DNA from: Yersinia similis
Lineage (GTDB): Bacteria > Pseudomonadota > Gammaproteobacteria > Enterobacterales > Enterobacteriaceae
Assembly (NCBI RefSeq): GCF_001053095.1
Contig: NZ_CGBP01000002.1
Coordinates: 186,001 to 250,000 of the forward strand
Direction of reading: 5' to 3'
DNA: 64,000 bases
Shown here: in pieces, positions 7,229 through 16,632 of the stretch
Position numbering within the stretch: the stretch's first letter is position 1
How the letters are laid out: each line of letters begins with the position of its first letter
Notes under the pieces: generated by a model
The model's input: only the letters and a program-made list of their open reading frames with translations
What the model was told of the DNA's origin: nothing
Database searches by the model: none
Made by a program: the position numbers and the translations under genes

Positions 7229-8389
7229 GTGGCTGAAGATAGCGATCAGGAAAAAAGCGAAGAACCCACAGCCAGTAAGTTGGAGAAGGCACGAGAGAAA
7301 GGCCAGATCCCGCGCTCGCGTGAATTAACCTCAATGCTGATGCTTGGGGCCGGTTTGACGATCCTGTGGATGTCCGGTGAATCAATGGCCAGGCAATTAT
7401 CGGCCATGCTTGCGCAAGGGTTGCATTTTGATCACAGCATGGTTAGCAATGATAAACAGATGCTGCGGCAAATCGGCATGTTATTACGTCAAACATTGCT
7501 GGCGATGCTGCCGATTTTTGCCGGATTAGTGATAGTCGCTTTGGCGGTACCGATGCTTTTGGGTGGGGTGCTGTTTAGTGGTGAGTCAATAAAATTTGAC
7601 CTAAAACGGATGAGTCCGGTAGCGGGTTTAAAACGCATGTTTTCCTCACAGGCGCTGGCTGAGTTACTGAAAGCCATTTTGAAGGCGACACTGGTTGGTT
7701 GGGTCACCGGGGTGTTCCTTTGGCATAACTGGCCCGACATGATGCGCCTGATTGCCGCGCCACCGGTTGCTGCATTAGGCGATGCACTCCATTTGATCAT
7801 TTTCTGTGGACTGATGGTGGTATTAGGTCTGTTGCCAATGGTTGGGTTTGATGTGTTTTACCAGATAACTAGCCATATCAAAAAGTTACGTATGACCAAA
7901 CAAGATATACGCGACGAATTTAAAAATCAGGAAGGCGATCCACATGTGAAAGGGCGCATTCGCCAGCAGCAGCGGGCGATGGCCCGTCGTCGGATGATGG
8001 TAGATGTGCCCAAAGCGGATGTCATCGTGACTAATCCGACACACTACGCGGTGGCTTTGCAATACAACGAATCAAAAATGAGTGCGCCTAAAGTGTTGGC
8101 GAAAGGGGCGGGAGCTGTCGCGCTGCGTATCCGTGAGTTAGGTGCTGAACATCGTATTCCGTTATTAGAAGCACCGCCACTGGCGAGGGCATTATTCCGG
8201 CACAGTGAGGTCGGTCAACATATTCCCGCCACCCTTTATGCGGCAGTCGCCGAAGTGCTTGCCTGGGTTTATCAGTTGAAACGCTGGAAACGGGAAGGCG
8301 GGCTTATCCCAAAAAAACCTGAACATCTGCCGGTGCCGGAAGCACTGGATTTTGCAACAGAGAGTGAGACCGAGAGTGAGACAGACTAA
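7229..8389 (+). CDS. flhB: flagellar export gate switch protein FlhB
   Basis: Inner-membrane component of the flagellar type III export gate that switches substrate specificity from rod/hook to filament. 386 residues: a charged N-terminus, four membrane segments (about 30-210), then a cytosolic domain with the autocleavage motif N269-P-T-H. The charged tail ends in an ESETESETD repeat. The start is a GTG at 7229 with AGGAA upstream; the sequence from this codon (MAEDSDQEKSEEPT) is typical of FlhB. It overlaps flhA by one base (TAATG), showing coupling. Confidence 0.97.
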   Translation: MAEDSDQEKSEEPTASKLEKAREKGQIPRSRELTSMLMLGAGLTILWMSGESMARQLSAMLAQGLHFDHSMVSNDKQMLRQIGMLLRQTLLAMLPIFAGLVIVALAVPMLLGGVLFSGESIKFDLKRMSPVAGLKRMFSSQALAELLKAILKATLVGWVTGVFLWHNWPDMMRLIAAPPVAALGDALHLIIFCGLMVVLGLLPMVGFDVFYQITSHIKKLRMTKQDIRDEFKNQEGDPHVKGRIRQQQRAMARRRMMVDVPKADVIVTNPTHYAVALQYNESKMSAPKVLAKGAGAVALRIRELGAEHRIPLLEAPPLARALFRHSEVGQHIPATLYAAVAEVLAWVYQLKRWKREGGLIPKKPEHLPVPEALDFATESETESETD

Positions 8390-10467
8390 TGGCTAATTTG
8401 GCCGCCCTGCTACGTTTACCGGGCAATTTTAAAGATACACAATGGCAAATTCTCGCTGGGCCAATCCTGATCTTAATGATCTTGTCGATGATGATTTTGC
8501 CTCTGCCGCCATTCGCCCTGGATTTGTTGTTTACCTTTAATATTGCACTTTCCATCATGGTGTTATTGGTGGCCATGTTCACTCAGCGCACACTGGATTT
8601 TGCCGCCTTTCCGACCATCCTGCTGTTCTCCACCTTATTGCGTTTATCGCTAAACGTCGCTTCCACTCGTATTATTCTGATGGATGGTCACACCGGGGGG
8701 GCGGCGGCTGGGCGAGTGGTTGAGGCATTTGGTCACTTCCTGGTTGGCGGTAATTTTGCCATTGGTATTGTGGTCTTTATCATTTTGGTGGTGATCAACT
8801 TTATGGTGATCACCAAAGGGGCAGGACGTATTGCTGAAGTGGGTGCCCGTTTCGTTTTGGATGGTATGCCCGGTAAACAGATGGCAATCGATGCTGATTT
8901 AAACGCCGGATTGATCGGCGAAGATGAAGCGAAAAAACGCCGCTCTGAAGTCACGCAAGAAGCTGACTTCTACGGCTCAATGGACGGGGCCAGTAAATTT
9001 GTTCGCGGTGATGCGGTTGCGGGTTTGCTGATCATGGTGATTAACGTGGTGGGGGGGTTGCTGGTCGGTGTACTTCAGCACAACATGGCTTTTGGTCATG
9101 CAGCAGAAACCTATACCTTGCTCACCATTGGTGATGGTTTAGTTGCTCAAATCCCTGCGTTGGTGATTTCGACCGCTGCAGGTGTGATTGTCACTCGCGT
9201 CAGTACTGATCAGGACGTTGGTCAGCAAATGGTCACCCAACTGTTCAACAATCCACGGGTGATGGTATTAAGCGCCAGCGTTCTGGGTTTGCTGGGAATG
9301 GTGCCAGGGATGCCGAATTTTGTCTTCCTGCTATTTACCGCAGCATTACTGGCCTTGGCTTGGCGCTTACGCGGTAAACAAACACAGCAGCCTGTGGCGG
9401 TGGAAGCACCGGTGGTGCAGGATCAGCAGCAGGGCGCAGAGGCGACATGGGCAGATGTTCAACTGGAAGATCCGCTGGGGATGGAAGTGGGTTACCGTTT
9501 GATACCTATGGTGGATTTCCAGCAAAATGGTGAATTATTGGGCCGCATTCGTAGCATTCGCAAAAAATTTGCGCAAGAGATGGGCTATCTACCGCCAGTC
9601 GTGCATATTCGCGATAACTTGGAATTACCACCCGCTAACTATCGGATATTAATGAAAGGGGTCGAAATTGGCAGTGGCGAGGCGCACCCAGGGCGCTGGC
9701 TGGCGATTAATCCCGGTAACGCCGTTGGCACATTGCCAGGTGAAGCCACCCACGACCCGGCCTTCGGTCTGGCGGCAGTGTGGATAGAGAGTGCGTTACG
9801 TGAACAGGCACAAATTCAGGGCTTTACCGTGGTTGAGGCCAGCACGGTGGTGGCGACGCATTTGAACCATTTGCTCAGCCAATATGCCAGTGAGTTGTTC
9901 GGCCGTCAGGAAACTCAACAGCTCCTTGATCGTGTGACGCAAGAAATGCCAAAGTTGACCGAAGACTTTATCCCAGGAGTGGTGACATTAACTACGTTAC
10001 ATAAAGTCTTGCAAAATCTGTTAATGGAGCGGGTATCGATCCGCGATATGCGCACCGTTATTGAAACACTGGCTGAACATGCGCCAAGCCAGGCAGATCC
10101 TTACGAATTAACCGCGACAGTGCGGGTGGCATTAGGGCGTTCAATTGCGCAGCAGTGGTTCCCTGGAATCGGTGAAATTCAGGTTATCGGGTTGGATGCT
10201 GCCTTAGAGCGCTTATTATTACAAGCTCTGCAAGGGGGGAGTGGCTTGGAGCCAGGTCTGGCTGATCGTCTGCTGGATCAATCTAAACAAGCGCTGCAAC
10301 GCCAAGAGATGCTAGGCGCACCGCCTGTATTATTGGTTAATCATGCACTACGGGCATTATTGGCCCGCTTCTTGCGCCGTAGTTTGCCGCAAATGGTGGT
10401 GCTGTCTAACCTGGAAATTGGTGATAACCGCCAGATTCGTATGACCTCGACGATAGGATCCGCCTAA
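8389..10467 (+). CDS. flhA: flagellar export apparatus protein FlhA
   Basis: Largest export-gate component, forming a nonamer that uses proton motive force and docks chaperone-substrate complexes. 692 residues: an N-terminal half with about eight membrane segments containing the FHIPEP-family block (LRLSLNVASTRIIL, then GRIAEVGARFVLDGMPGKQM), followed by a cytoplasmic half from about residue 330. Length is as in E. coli. TAATG junctions link it to flhB and flhE. Confidence 0.97.
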   Translation: MANLAALLRLPGNFKDTQWQILAGPILILMILSMMILPLPPFALDLLFTFNIALSIMVLLVAMFTQRTLDFAAFPTILLFSTLLRLSLNVASTRIILMDGHTGGAAAGRVVEAFGHFLVGGNFAIGIVVFIILVVINFMVITKGAGRIAEVGARFVLDGMPGKQMAIDADLNAGLIGEDEAKKRRSEVTQEADFYGSMDGASKFVRGDAVAGLLIMVINVVGGLLVGVLQHNMAFGHAAETYTLLTIGDGLVAQIPALVISTAAGVIVTRVSTDQDVGQQMVTQLFNNPRVMVLSASVLGLLGMVPGMPNFVFLLFTAALLALAWRLRGKQTQQPVAVEAPVVQDQQQGAEATWADVQLEDPLGMEVGYRLIPMVDFQQNGELLGRIRSIRKKFAQEMGYLPPVVHIRDNLELPPANYRILMKGVEIGSGEAHPGRWLAINPGNAVGTLPGEATHDPAFGLAAVWIESALREQAQIQGFTVVEASTVVATHLNHLLSQYASELFGRQETQQLLDRVTQEMPKLTEDFIPGVVTLTTLHKVLQNLLMERVSIRDMRTVIETLAEHAPSQADPYELTATVRVALGRSIAQQWFPGIGEIQVIGLDAALERLLLQALQGGSGLEPGLADRLLDQSKQALQRQEMLGAPPVLLVNHALRALLARFLRRSLPQMVVLSNLEIGDNRQIRMTSTIGSA

Positions 10468-10889
10468 TGTTGATTCGGACCTACCACAGTGTACTGATCC
10501 TATTAGCGGCGAGCCTGTTGCCGCTTAAGATTAAGGCCGCATCCGGTTCTTGGGTGGCGGATAATATTGGCATCACTCAGGGTCTGCGTGGGGTGGCAAC
10601 GGCGTCATCCCCGCTGCAACCGCCAGTTGCACTGGCGCAGGAAAATGCACGTATTGTTTCAGTCGGCTGGCGCTATCAGTTAATGTCAACGGCCCCAGAT
10701 GGTTTGCAAGTGAAGTTATGCACGCCAACCCGCTGTATACCGCTTGAAGGGGGCCGTGGACAGAGTTTAGGGCTGGCAGGGGAGGCCGCAGCGAATCAAC
10801 TGACTTTTGTCTACTTTATTGCGGGCAAGGGCCGGGTCAACCCACCATTACAAGTGATCAGCAACCAAGTGCTGGTCAATTATCGTTAA
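10467..10889 (+). CDS. flhE: flagellar protein FlhE
   Basis: Periplasmic protein of 140 residues with a signal peptide (cleavage near KIKA|AS) and one Cys pair (LCTPTRC). It is last in flhBAE and overlaps flhA by one base. In Salmonella, FlhE limits proton leakage through the export gate. No membrane segment is seen after the signal peptide. Confidence 0.92.
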   Translation: MLIRTYHSVLILLAASLLPLKIKAASGSWVADNIGITQGLRGVATASSPLQPPVALAQENARIVSVGWRYQLMSTAPDGLQVKLCTPTRCIPLEGGRGQSLGLAGEAAANQLTFVYFIAGKGRVNPPLQVISNQVLVNYR

Positions 10890-11612
10890 CCCTGTTTCGG
10901 GTGAACACAGAGATATATGTGTCATGAACTGATACTCAGTGCCATGACTTAACTGAAAGCCAATCTTTTGTTTTGCAATGCTTATTTCACAATGCTTATT
11001 TCACTATGGAAAAATACAAGTATCATCGAGGCTACCATCAGGATTAATACGGATATTGCGGAGTAACGCCTCAGACTGAAAGTAGAAATAAAAACCGCAG
11101 CAGGTAACTGATAACATCAAATGAAGGGGGGACTTCTTCTAATTGATATTATTTCTATAGTGATAGTTTGTTTTTTATTTTGCGCCTTTAATATTTTCAC
11201 CTGTTTTATCACAATAAAGTTAATTGTATCGCCGCATGGCGGAGGCTGTTTGATGATATATATCGAGTATTTTTAATCTGCTCGGTCTGATTATTTGAAA
11301 AGGTGCTATCCTCTTAATGTCTTTACTAAATTAAAAATAACTTCCACTTCCAATTATTGCTTTTTAATGTTTTTTATTGTTGTTCTGTGATCTTGCATCT
11401 AAGAATAATATCTCTTCAAATTATTATATCTTTAATTAATAGTTGAAGTGATTTTAAATGCTCGGTTTATGGTCGTTTATACCCAAAATAACGCAAGTTG
11501 TTGAGCGCAGCCAACGCACATGTAGCTTGACGTATGACGGGTATGCTTTATTTCATTTAAATCAGATGGTTTTCCAGCCAATCAGTGGTTTTTTCTTGAG
11601 AGGAGTGCGGGA
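10890..11612. other. AT-rich region upstream of inv
   Basis: 723 bases without a convincing gene and very AT-rich, especially 11140-11470. This is where inv regulation is expected: in Y. pseudotuberculosis, RovA and H-NS bind a long AT-rich inv promoter region. A short ERIC-like repeat lies at 11478-11544. I cannot place a promoter exactly. Confidence 0.5.
11478..11544. repeat. 67-bp ERIC-like internally deleted repeat
   Basis: The ends (TATACCCAAAATAACGCAAG and the GTAGCTTGACGTATGACGGG end) match ERIC termini, but the GTAAGTGACTGGGG core is missing. A second copy of the same length lies at 55543-55609. Confidence 0.65.
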
Positions 11613-14537
11613 ATGTCTATGTATTTTAATAAAATAATTTCATTTAATATTATTGTGCGAATAATGATTTTTATCTGTTTAATATTGACCATCTTCATGG
11701 TTGTGGCTTCAGAAAAATATGATGTTAAGTCACTGCCGCAGGCCCAGTCTTATTCTCTTTCTTCAGACGCATTTGAAGATACTCGTCCCAATAATGAAAT
11801 GGAGAGTTCAATCAATCCCTTTTCCGTATCGGATGCAGAAAAAAATTCTGCAATGATAGATCGTGCCAATAAGGATCAGGAGGCCGAGGCAGTGAATAAG
11901 ATGATAAGCACCGGTGCCAGATTGGCGTCATCAGGCAGGTCGTCTGATATAGCTCATTCAATGGTGGGCGATGCGGTTAATCAAGAAATTAAACAATGGT
12001 TAAATAAATTCGGCACGGCTCAAGTTAATCTGAATTTCGACAAAAAATTCTCGCTAAAAGAAAGCTCTCTTGATTGGTTGGCTCCTTGGTATGAATCTGC
12101 TTCGTTCCTCTTTTTTAGTCAGTTAGGTATTCGCAATAAAGACAGCCGAAACACACTTAACCTTGGCGTTGGGCTGCGTACATTGGAAAGTGGTTGGCTG
12201 TACGGACTTAATACTTTCTATGACAATGATTTGACCGGCCACAACCACCGCATCGGTCTTGGTGCTGAGGCTTGGACCGATTATTTACAGTTGGCTGCCA
12301 ATGGGTATTTTCGCCTCAGTGGATGGCACTCGTCGCGCGATTTCTCCGACTATAAAGAGCGTCCGGCCACAGGGGGGGATTTGCGCGCCAATGCTTATTT
12401 ACCTGTGCTCCCGCAACTGGGGGGGAAATTGATGTATGAGCAATACACCGGTGAACGTGTTGCTTTATTTGGCAAAGATAATCTGCAACGCAACCCTTAT
12501 GCTGTGACTGCTGGGATCAATTACACCCCCGTGCCTCTACTCACTGTCGGGGTAGATCAGCGTATGGGGAAAAGTCGTAAGCATGAAACACAGTGGAACC
12601 TACAAATGAACTATCGCCTAGGCGAGAATTTTCAGGCGCAACTTAGCCCTTCGGCGGTGGCTGGAACACGTTTACTTGCTGAAAGTCGCTATAATCTTGT
12701 CGATCGTAACAATAATATCGTGTTGGAGTATCAGAAACAGCAGGCGGTTAAACTGACATTATCACCAGCAACTGTCTCTGGCCTTCCGGGGCAGGTTTAT
12801 CAGGTGGGTGCACAAATACAAGGGGCATCTGCTGTAAAGAAAATCATCTGGAATGATGCTGAACTAATTGCCGCTGGCGGCACATTAACCCCATTGAGTA
12901 CCACGCAATTCAGCTTGGTTTTACCACCTTATAAGCGCACAGCACAAGTGAGTAGGGTAACGGTGTTACCCAGCGAAGCCGATTTGACAGCCAATTTTTA
13001 TTCGCTTAGCGCGGTCGCGGTTGATCACAATGGGAACAGATCTAATTCATCCACATTGGTCGTCACCGTTCAGCAGCCTCAGTTGATATTAACGGCGGCC
13101 GTCAGTGGTGATGGCGCTCCCGCCAATGGGAAAACCGCGATCACCGTTGAGTTCACCGTTGCTGATTTTGAAGGGAAACCCTTAGCCGGGCAGGATGTGG
13201 TGATAACCACCAGTAATGGTGCGTTGCCGAATAAAATCACGGAAAAGACCGATGCAAATGGCGTCGCGCGTATCGCATTAACCAATACGACAGGTGGCGT
13301 GACGGTAGTCACAGCAGAAGTGGAGGGGCAACGCCAACGTGTTGATACTCACTTTATCGAGGGGGCTATCGCGGCGGATAAATCCAGTCTGGCTGCGGTA
13401 CCGACATCTATCATCGCTGATGGTCTAATAGCCTCAACCATCACGTTGGACCTGAAGGATACCTATGGTGACCCGCAGGCTGGCGAGAATGTGGTTTTTG
13501 ACACAACCTTAGGCAATATGGGCGTTATCACGGATCACAATGATGGTACTTATAGCGCACCGTTGACCAGTACCACGTTGGGGGCAGCAACAGTAACAGT
13601 GAAAGTGGATGGATCTGTGTTCAATGTGCCGAGTGTGACGGTTAACTTCACTGCGGACCCTATTCCAGATGCCGGCCACTCCAGTTTCACCGTCTCCACA
13701 CCGGATATCTTGGCTGATGGCACGATGAGTTCCACATTATCCTTTGTCCCCGTCGATAAGAATGGTCATTTTATCAGTGGGGTGCAGGGCTTGAGTTTTA
13801 CTCAAAACGGTGTGCCGGTGAGTATTAGCACCATTACCGAGCATCCAGATAGCTATACCGCGACGGTGGTTGGGAATACCGTTGGTGATGTCACTATCAC
13901 GCCGCAGGTTGATACCTTGGTACTGAGCACATTACAGAAAAAAGTATCCCTATTCCCGGTACCTAAGCTGACCGGTATTCTGGTGAATGGGCAAAACTTT
14001 GCTACGGATAAAGGGTTCCCGAAAACGATCTTTAGAAATGCCACGTTCCAGCTACAGATGAATAATGATGTTGCTAATAATGCTCAGTATGATTGGTCGT
14101 CGTCATTCACACCCAATGTATCGGTTAACGATCAGGGTCAGGTGACTATTACCTACCAAACCTATAGTGAAGTAACCGTGACGGCGAAAAGTAAAAAATT
14201 CCCAAGTTATGCGGTGACTTATCGGTTCTCACCGAATCGGTGGATATACACCAGCGGCAGATCGCTGGTATCGAGTAGCGAGGCCAGCAGACAATGCCAA
14301 GGTTCAGATATGTCTGCGATTATTGAATCCTCCCGTGCAACCAATGGAACGCGTGCGCCTGACGGGACATTATGGGGCGAGTGGGGGAACTTGACCACGT
14401 ATAGTTCTGATTGGCAATCAGGAGAATATTGGACCAAAAAGACCAGTACGGATTTTGAAACCATGAATATGAACACGGGTGTGCTGCAACCAGGGCCTGC
14501 GTACTTGGCGTTCCCGCTCTGTGCGCTGGCAATATAG
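11613..14537 (+). CDS. inv: invasin, inverse autotransporter adhesin
   Basis: Outer-membrane adhesin that binds host beta-1 integrins and drives uptake by M cells. 974 residues: a signal peptide ending near residue 32 (MVVAS), an inverse-autotransporter beta-barrel (about 75-400, AEAVNKMISTGARLASSG through NLQMNYRLGE), several Ig-like bacterial domains (VEFTVADFEGKPLAGQDVVI type), and a C-terminal lectin-like domain. The integrin-binding Asp is present in CQGSDMS, with its Cys and the last-but-four Cys forming the expected disulfide. An upstream ATG corresponding to the longer Y. pseudotuberculosis start is out of frame here, and GAGAGGAG precedes the ATG at 11613, supporting this start. It is intact, unlike in Y. 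pestis. Confidence 0.95.
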   Translation: MSMYFNKIISFNIIVRIMIFICLILTIFMVVASEKYDVKSLPQAQSYSLSSDAFEDTRPNNEMESSINPFSVSDAEKNSAMIDRANKDQEAEAVNKMISTGARLASSGRSSDIAHSMVGDAVNQEIKQWLNKFGTAQVNLNFDKKFSLKESSLDWLAPWYESASFLFFSQLGIRNKDSRNTLNLGVGLRTLESGWLYGLNTFYDNDLTGHNHRIGLGAEAWTDYLQLAANGYFRLSGWHSSRDFSDYKERPATGGDLRANAYLPVLPQLGGKLMYEQYTGERVALFGKDNLQRNPYAVTAGINYTPVPLLTVGVDQRMGKSRKHETQWNLQMNYRLGENFQAQLSPSAVAGTRLLAESRYNLVDRNNNIVLEYQKQQAVKLTLSPATVSGLPGQVYQVGAQIQGASAVKKIIWNDAELIAAGGTLTPLSTTQFSLVLPPYKRTAQVSRVTVLPSEADLTANFYSLSAVAVDHNGNRSNSSTLVVTVQQPQLILTAAVSGDGAPANGKTAITVEFTVADFEGKPLAGQDVVITTSNGALPNKITEKTDANGVARIALTNTTGGVTVVTAEVEGQRQRVDTHFIEGAIAADKSSLAAVPTSIIADGLIASTITLDLKDTYGDPQAGENVVFDTTLGNMGVITDHNDGTYSAPLTSTTLGAATVTVKVDGSVFNVPSVTVNFTADPIPDAGHSSFTVSTPDILADGTMSSTLSFVPVDKNGHFISGVQGLSFTQNGVPVSISTITEHPDSYTATVVGNTVGDVTITPQVDTLVLSTLQKKVSLFPVPKLTGILVNGQNFATDKGFPKTIFRNATFQLQMNNDVANNAQYDWSSSFTPNVSVNDQGQVTITYQTYSEVTVTAKSKKFPSYAVTYRFSPNRWIYTSGRSLVSSSEASRQCQGSDMSAIIESSRATNGTRAPDGTLWGEWGNLTTYSSDWQSGEYWTKKTSTDFETMNMNTGVLQPGPAYLAFPLCALAI

Positions 14538-14562
14538 CCAGATAGCCAGATAGCCAGATAGC
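14533..14562. repeat. GATAGCCA octamer repeat after inv
   Basis: About three and a half tandem copies of GATAGCCA begin at the inv stop codon (AATATAGCCAGATAGCCAGA...). It is a short array that could vary in copy number. Confidence 0.6.
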
Positions 14563-14655
14563 AATAAGAACAGTTTAATGCGCTGATTATTTGGGGCGTG
14601 AATGGGAGTTCGGTAATCATCGACTCGCCCCAAAAGCAGCAAACACCCAGAGGGC

Positions 14656-14692
14656 AACGCCGCTCATGTTAATTGAGCGGCGTTGTTTTTTT
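14656..14692 (+). terminator. strong terminator between inv and flgN
   Basis: AACGCCGCTCA (14656-14666) and TGAGCGGCGTT (14674-14684) form a perfect 11-bp stem with a 7-nt loop, followed by TGTTTTTTT. It can end inv transcripts. A weaker GGGGCG/CGCCCC stem precedes it at 14588-14634. Confidence 0.8.
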
Positions 14693-14726
14693 AAAAAGGA
14701 TCTGTCGCGATAAGCGCGAGCTAGCG

Positions 14727-15170
14727 TTAAATGCCGATCTTACGGCCCAGCAGATTGGCACCTTTAGCCTGACCATCAGGGCCATAGAGCGATTGGCCGT
14801 GGCGGGTATTCAATACTGCCAATGCTTGATTATTATGTTCAATATGTTGTTGTAGCAGTAACCCATTGTGTAGGTTGCTGTAACGCAGGCGCTCAGTGAG
14901 TTGTAAAATACGCTGCCAACGTTCAGCTAAAGCTGCCACATGAGTATAAGGCGCTTGAATATTCACGGTGGTTTCGGTAGTCAACCGGGTCTGGTCCAAA
15001 TAGGCCAGGGTCGCCAATATTGAACTTTTTTGTTCTGTTACCCCTTGCAATACCCAGCCTTGGATCCGCCCAGAGCATAGCAATTGTTGCTCTTGCGCTA
15101 CGACATGAGTCAGCGATTCGAGCAGTTCCAACTGCTGGTCCAGATTGGTTTGTAAACTTTCCACCACCAC
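14727..15170 (-). CDS. flgN: FlgN export chaperone for FlgK/FlgL
   Basis: Cytosolic chaperone of 147 residues, mostly helical, that delivers the hook-filament junction proteins FlgK and FlgL to the export gate. The long N-terminal helix (LQTNLDQQLELLESLTHVVAQEQQLL) and the C-terminal GLLLQQHIEHNNQALAVL, then YGPDGQA, are typical of FlgN. It lies 14 bases downstream of flgM and shares its sigma-28 promoter. Confidence 0.93.
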   Translation of the reverse strand: MVVESLQTNLDQQLELLESLTHVVAQEQQLLCSGRIQGWVLQGVTEQKSSILATLAYLDQTRLTTETTVNIQAPYTHVAALAERWQRILQLTERLRYSNLHNGLLLQQHIEHNNQALAVLNTRHGQSLYGPDGQAKGANLLGRKIGI

Positions 15171-15184
15171 GTATCCTTTTACGA

Positions 15185-15487
15185 TTAACGACTCTTAAGT
15201 TCATCCGCCACATTTTTTAACAGGGCATCGGCTATTTTACCGGTATCCATAGTCAATTGACCGCTGCGGATAGCCTGTTTTAATGTTTCGACACGCTCCA
15301 CATTGATGTCCTGGCTGCCCGGTTGCATCAGTTTTGCCTGTGCATCACTCAATTTAACCTCAGTACCACTGACCGGGGTTTTTGTCTGGGTAGCTGGCTG
15401 ACGCGTTTGTTGCGCTACGTCATTGCTTTCCCGTGCTTGAACTTGTGTTACTGGCGATAGCGGTTGAGTGCGATCAATACTGCTCAT
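15185..15487 (-). CDS. flgM: anti-sigma-28 factor FlgM
   Basis: Holds FliA inactive until the hook is complete and FlgM is exported. 100 residues; the disordered, Gln/Thr-rich N-terminus is followed by the sigma-binding C-terminal half ([19 protein letters not shown], then TGKIADALL). The frame opens 15 codons earlier, but the ATG at 15487 ([12 protein letters not shown]) follows a GGGAG site. A FliA promoter lies upstream within the end of the flgA-flgM gap. Confidence 0.95.
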   Translation of the reverse strand: MSSIDRTQPLSPVTQVQARESNDVAQQTRQPATQTKTPVSGTEVKLSDAQAKLMQPGSQDINVERVETLKQAIRSGQLTMDTGKIADALLKNVADELKSR

Positions 15488-15606
15488 GGTGTTACTCCCT
15501 TTATCGCGGGATTTTCGTTTATCAACCCGCAAAACATTTGTCTATCTGCAAATGAATGGCGGGATTATCACTTATTCATTAACCTGCAAATAACGGCTTA
15601 TTTTAA

Positions 15607-15633
15607 TTATCGGCAAAGGTTAAAAAAACTTTA
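15607..15633 (-). promoter_or_regulatory. sigma-28 promoter of flgMN
   Basis: On the minus strand, TAAAGTTT (15633-15626), an 11-nt spacer and GCCGATAA (15614-15607) match the FliA consensus at every position. It lies just after the flgA stop and feeds flgM-flgN as a class 3 promoter. Confidence 0.9.
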
Positions 15634-15637
15634 ATGA

Positions 15638-16393
15638 CTATAACATAATCCGAATTGTGCCATCGTCAGCCACCGTTCCACTGACTATCTGCCCAGAGGG
15701 CATACGCACTCGGATAGTCTCCTGTGCTGCCCCATTGTTCATGGCCTTACCATTACTGTTAACATTAAAACCATCACCCTGTGCTAATACTTGCACGTCC
15801 TGACCCGTTTTAACCAGCCACAGACGGCGGAGCATATTTCGGGTCAACGGTTGCCCGGCATTGATTTGCCTCAGGCTTACTGCGCCTTGTGCAAAATGGG
15901 TATCAAGCAGGGCACCGGGCGGTAAAGTATCCAACCGGCCTTGTTTCATTTGAATATCTTGTGTGCTGATTTTTTCACCAGCCGCTAATCGACGAGCAGC
16001 AACCGCATAACGCCCGCTCACCTGAACCTGTGTTTGGATAAACCGCCGCTGGCCTTCACAGCGTACCGACAGACTGACACTCCCCCACGGACGGGCATTG
16101 GCCGGTAACGTTATCTCGGGCGCATCACATTGTGGCCACTGGCTCTGTGGGGTTTTTATCACCACCTTGACCAGACTCTCTTTATCCGGATATTGCTGCT
16201 GGAAGAATTGATCTACCTGTGTTGATAAGTTTGTTGCCAATGTTTGATTAGCTAATGTTTGAGTAGTCAATGTTTGAGTAGCCAATGTTTGAGTAGCCAA
16301 TGTTTGATGAGCTAATACCCGATGGGGCAGTATGTGATGGAGCAATAACAGCCCAAGCGCCACGATAATGATGTTCTTTCTTTTCACAACCAT
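15638..16393 (-). CDS. flgA: P-ring assembly chaperone FlgA
   Basis: Periplasmic chaperone for FlgI polymerisation. From the ATG at 16393 it is 251 residues: a signal peptide (VKRKNIIIVALGLLLLHHIL), an unusual five-residue repeat region (ATQTL units, about residues 31-55), then the SAF-like domain (AGEKISTQDIQMKQGRLDT) and the C-terminal VRMPSGQIVSGTVADDGTI. A GTG at 16459 would add 22 charged residues before the signal peptide, which is less likely, but neither start has a strong ribosome site. It is longer than E. coli FlgA (219), largely because of the repeat. Confidence 0.9.
   Translation of the reverse strand: MVVKRKNIIIVALGLLLLHHILPHRVLAHQTLATQTLATQTLTTQTLANQTLATNLSTQVDQFFQQQYPDKESLVKVVIKTPQSQWPQCDAPEITLPANARPWGSVSLSVRCEGQRRFIQTQVQVSGRYAVAARRLAAGEKISTQDIQMKQGRLDTLPPGALLDTHFAQGAVSLRQINAGQPLTRNMLRRLWLVKTGQDVQVLAQGDGFNVNSNGKAMNNGAAQETIRVRMPSGQIVSGTVADDGTIRIML
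16236..16310. repeat. 15-bp tandem repeat inside flgA
   Basis: Five copies of a 15-bp unit (GCCAATGTTTGAGTA and close variants) encode repeated (A/T/N)-Q-T-L-A residues just after the FlgA signal peptide. Copy-number changes would keep the frame. Confidence 0.85.
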
Positions 16394-16527
16394 CTTTTTT
16401 TCATCGCCATCACGGTCTTCCTTTGTTATCACGGCCTTCCTCAGCGTCACACTGTTCACTATTAGTTAAACCACTAGTTAAACCGCCCCCTATCACATTA
16501 CACACTAGTGTACCTGTACCTTGGCGG

Positions 16528-16575
16528 AGTTAAGGGGACAAATAGCGACGCATTTTGCGCTTATTCTGGCGATAG
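16528..16575 (+). promoter_or_regulatory. FlhD4C2-like box in the flgA-flgB gap
   Basis: AAGGG, three bases, AAATAGCG (16540-16547), a 10-nt spacer and CGCTTATT (16558-16565) follow the FlhDC inverted-box consensus. The gap lies between divergent flgA and flgBCDEFGHIJ, the known class 2 control point. Confidence 0.6.
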
Positions 16576-16632
16576 GCTTCCCGGTACGACGTTTATGCTG
16601 TCGGCTCCAAATTTTAACCTTGCGGGGGGACT

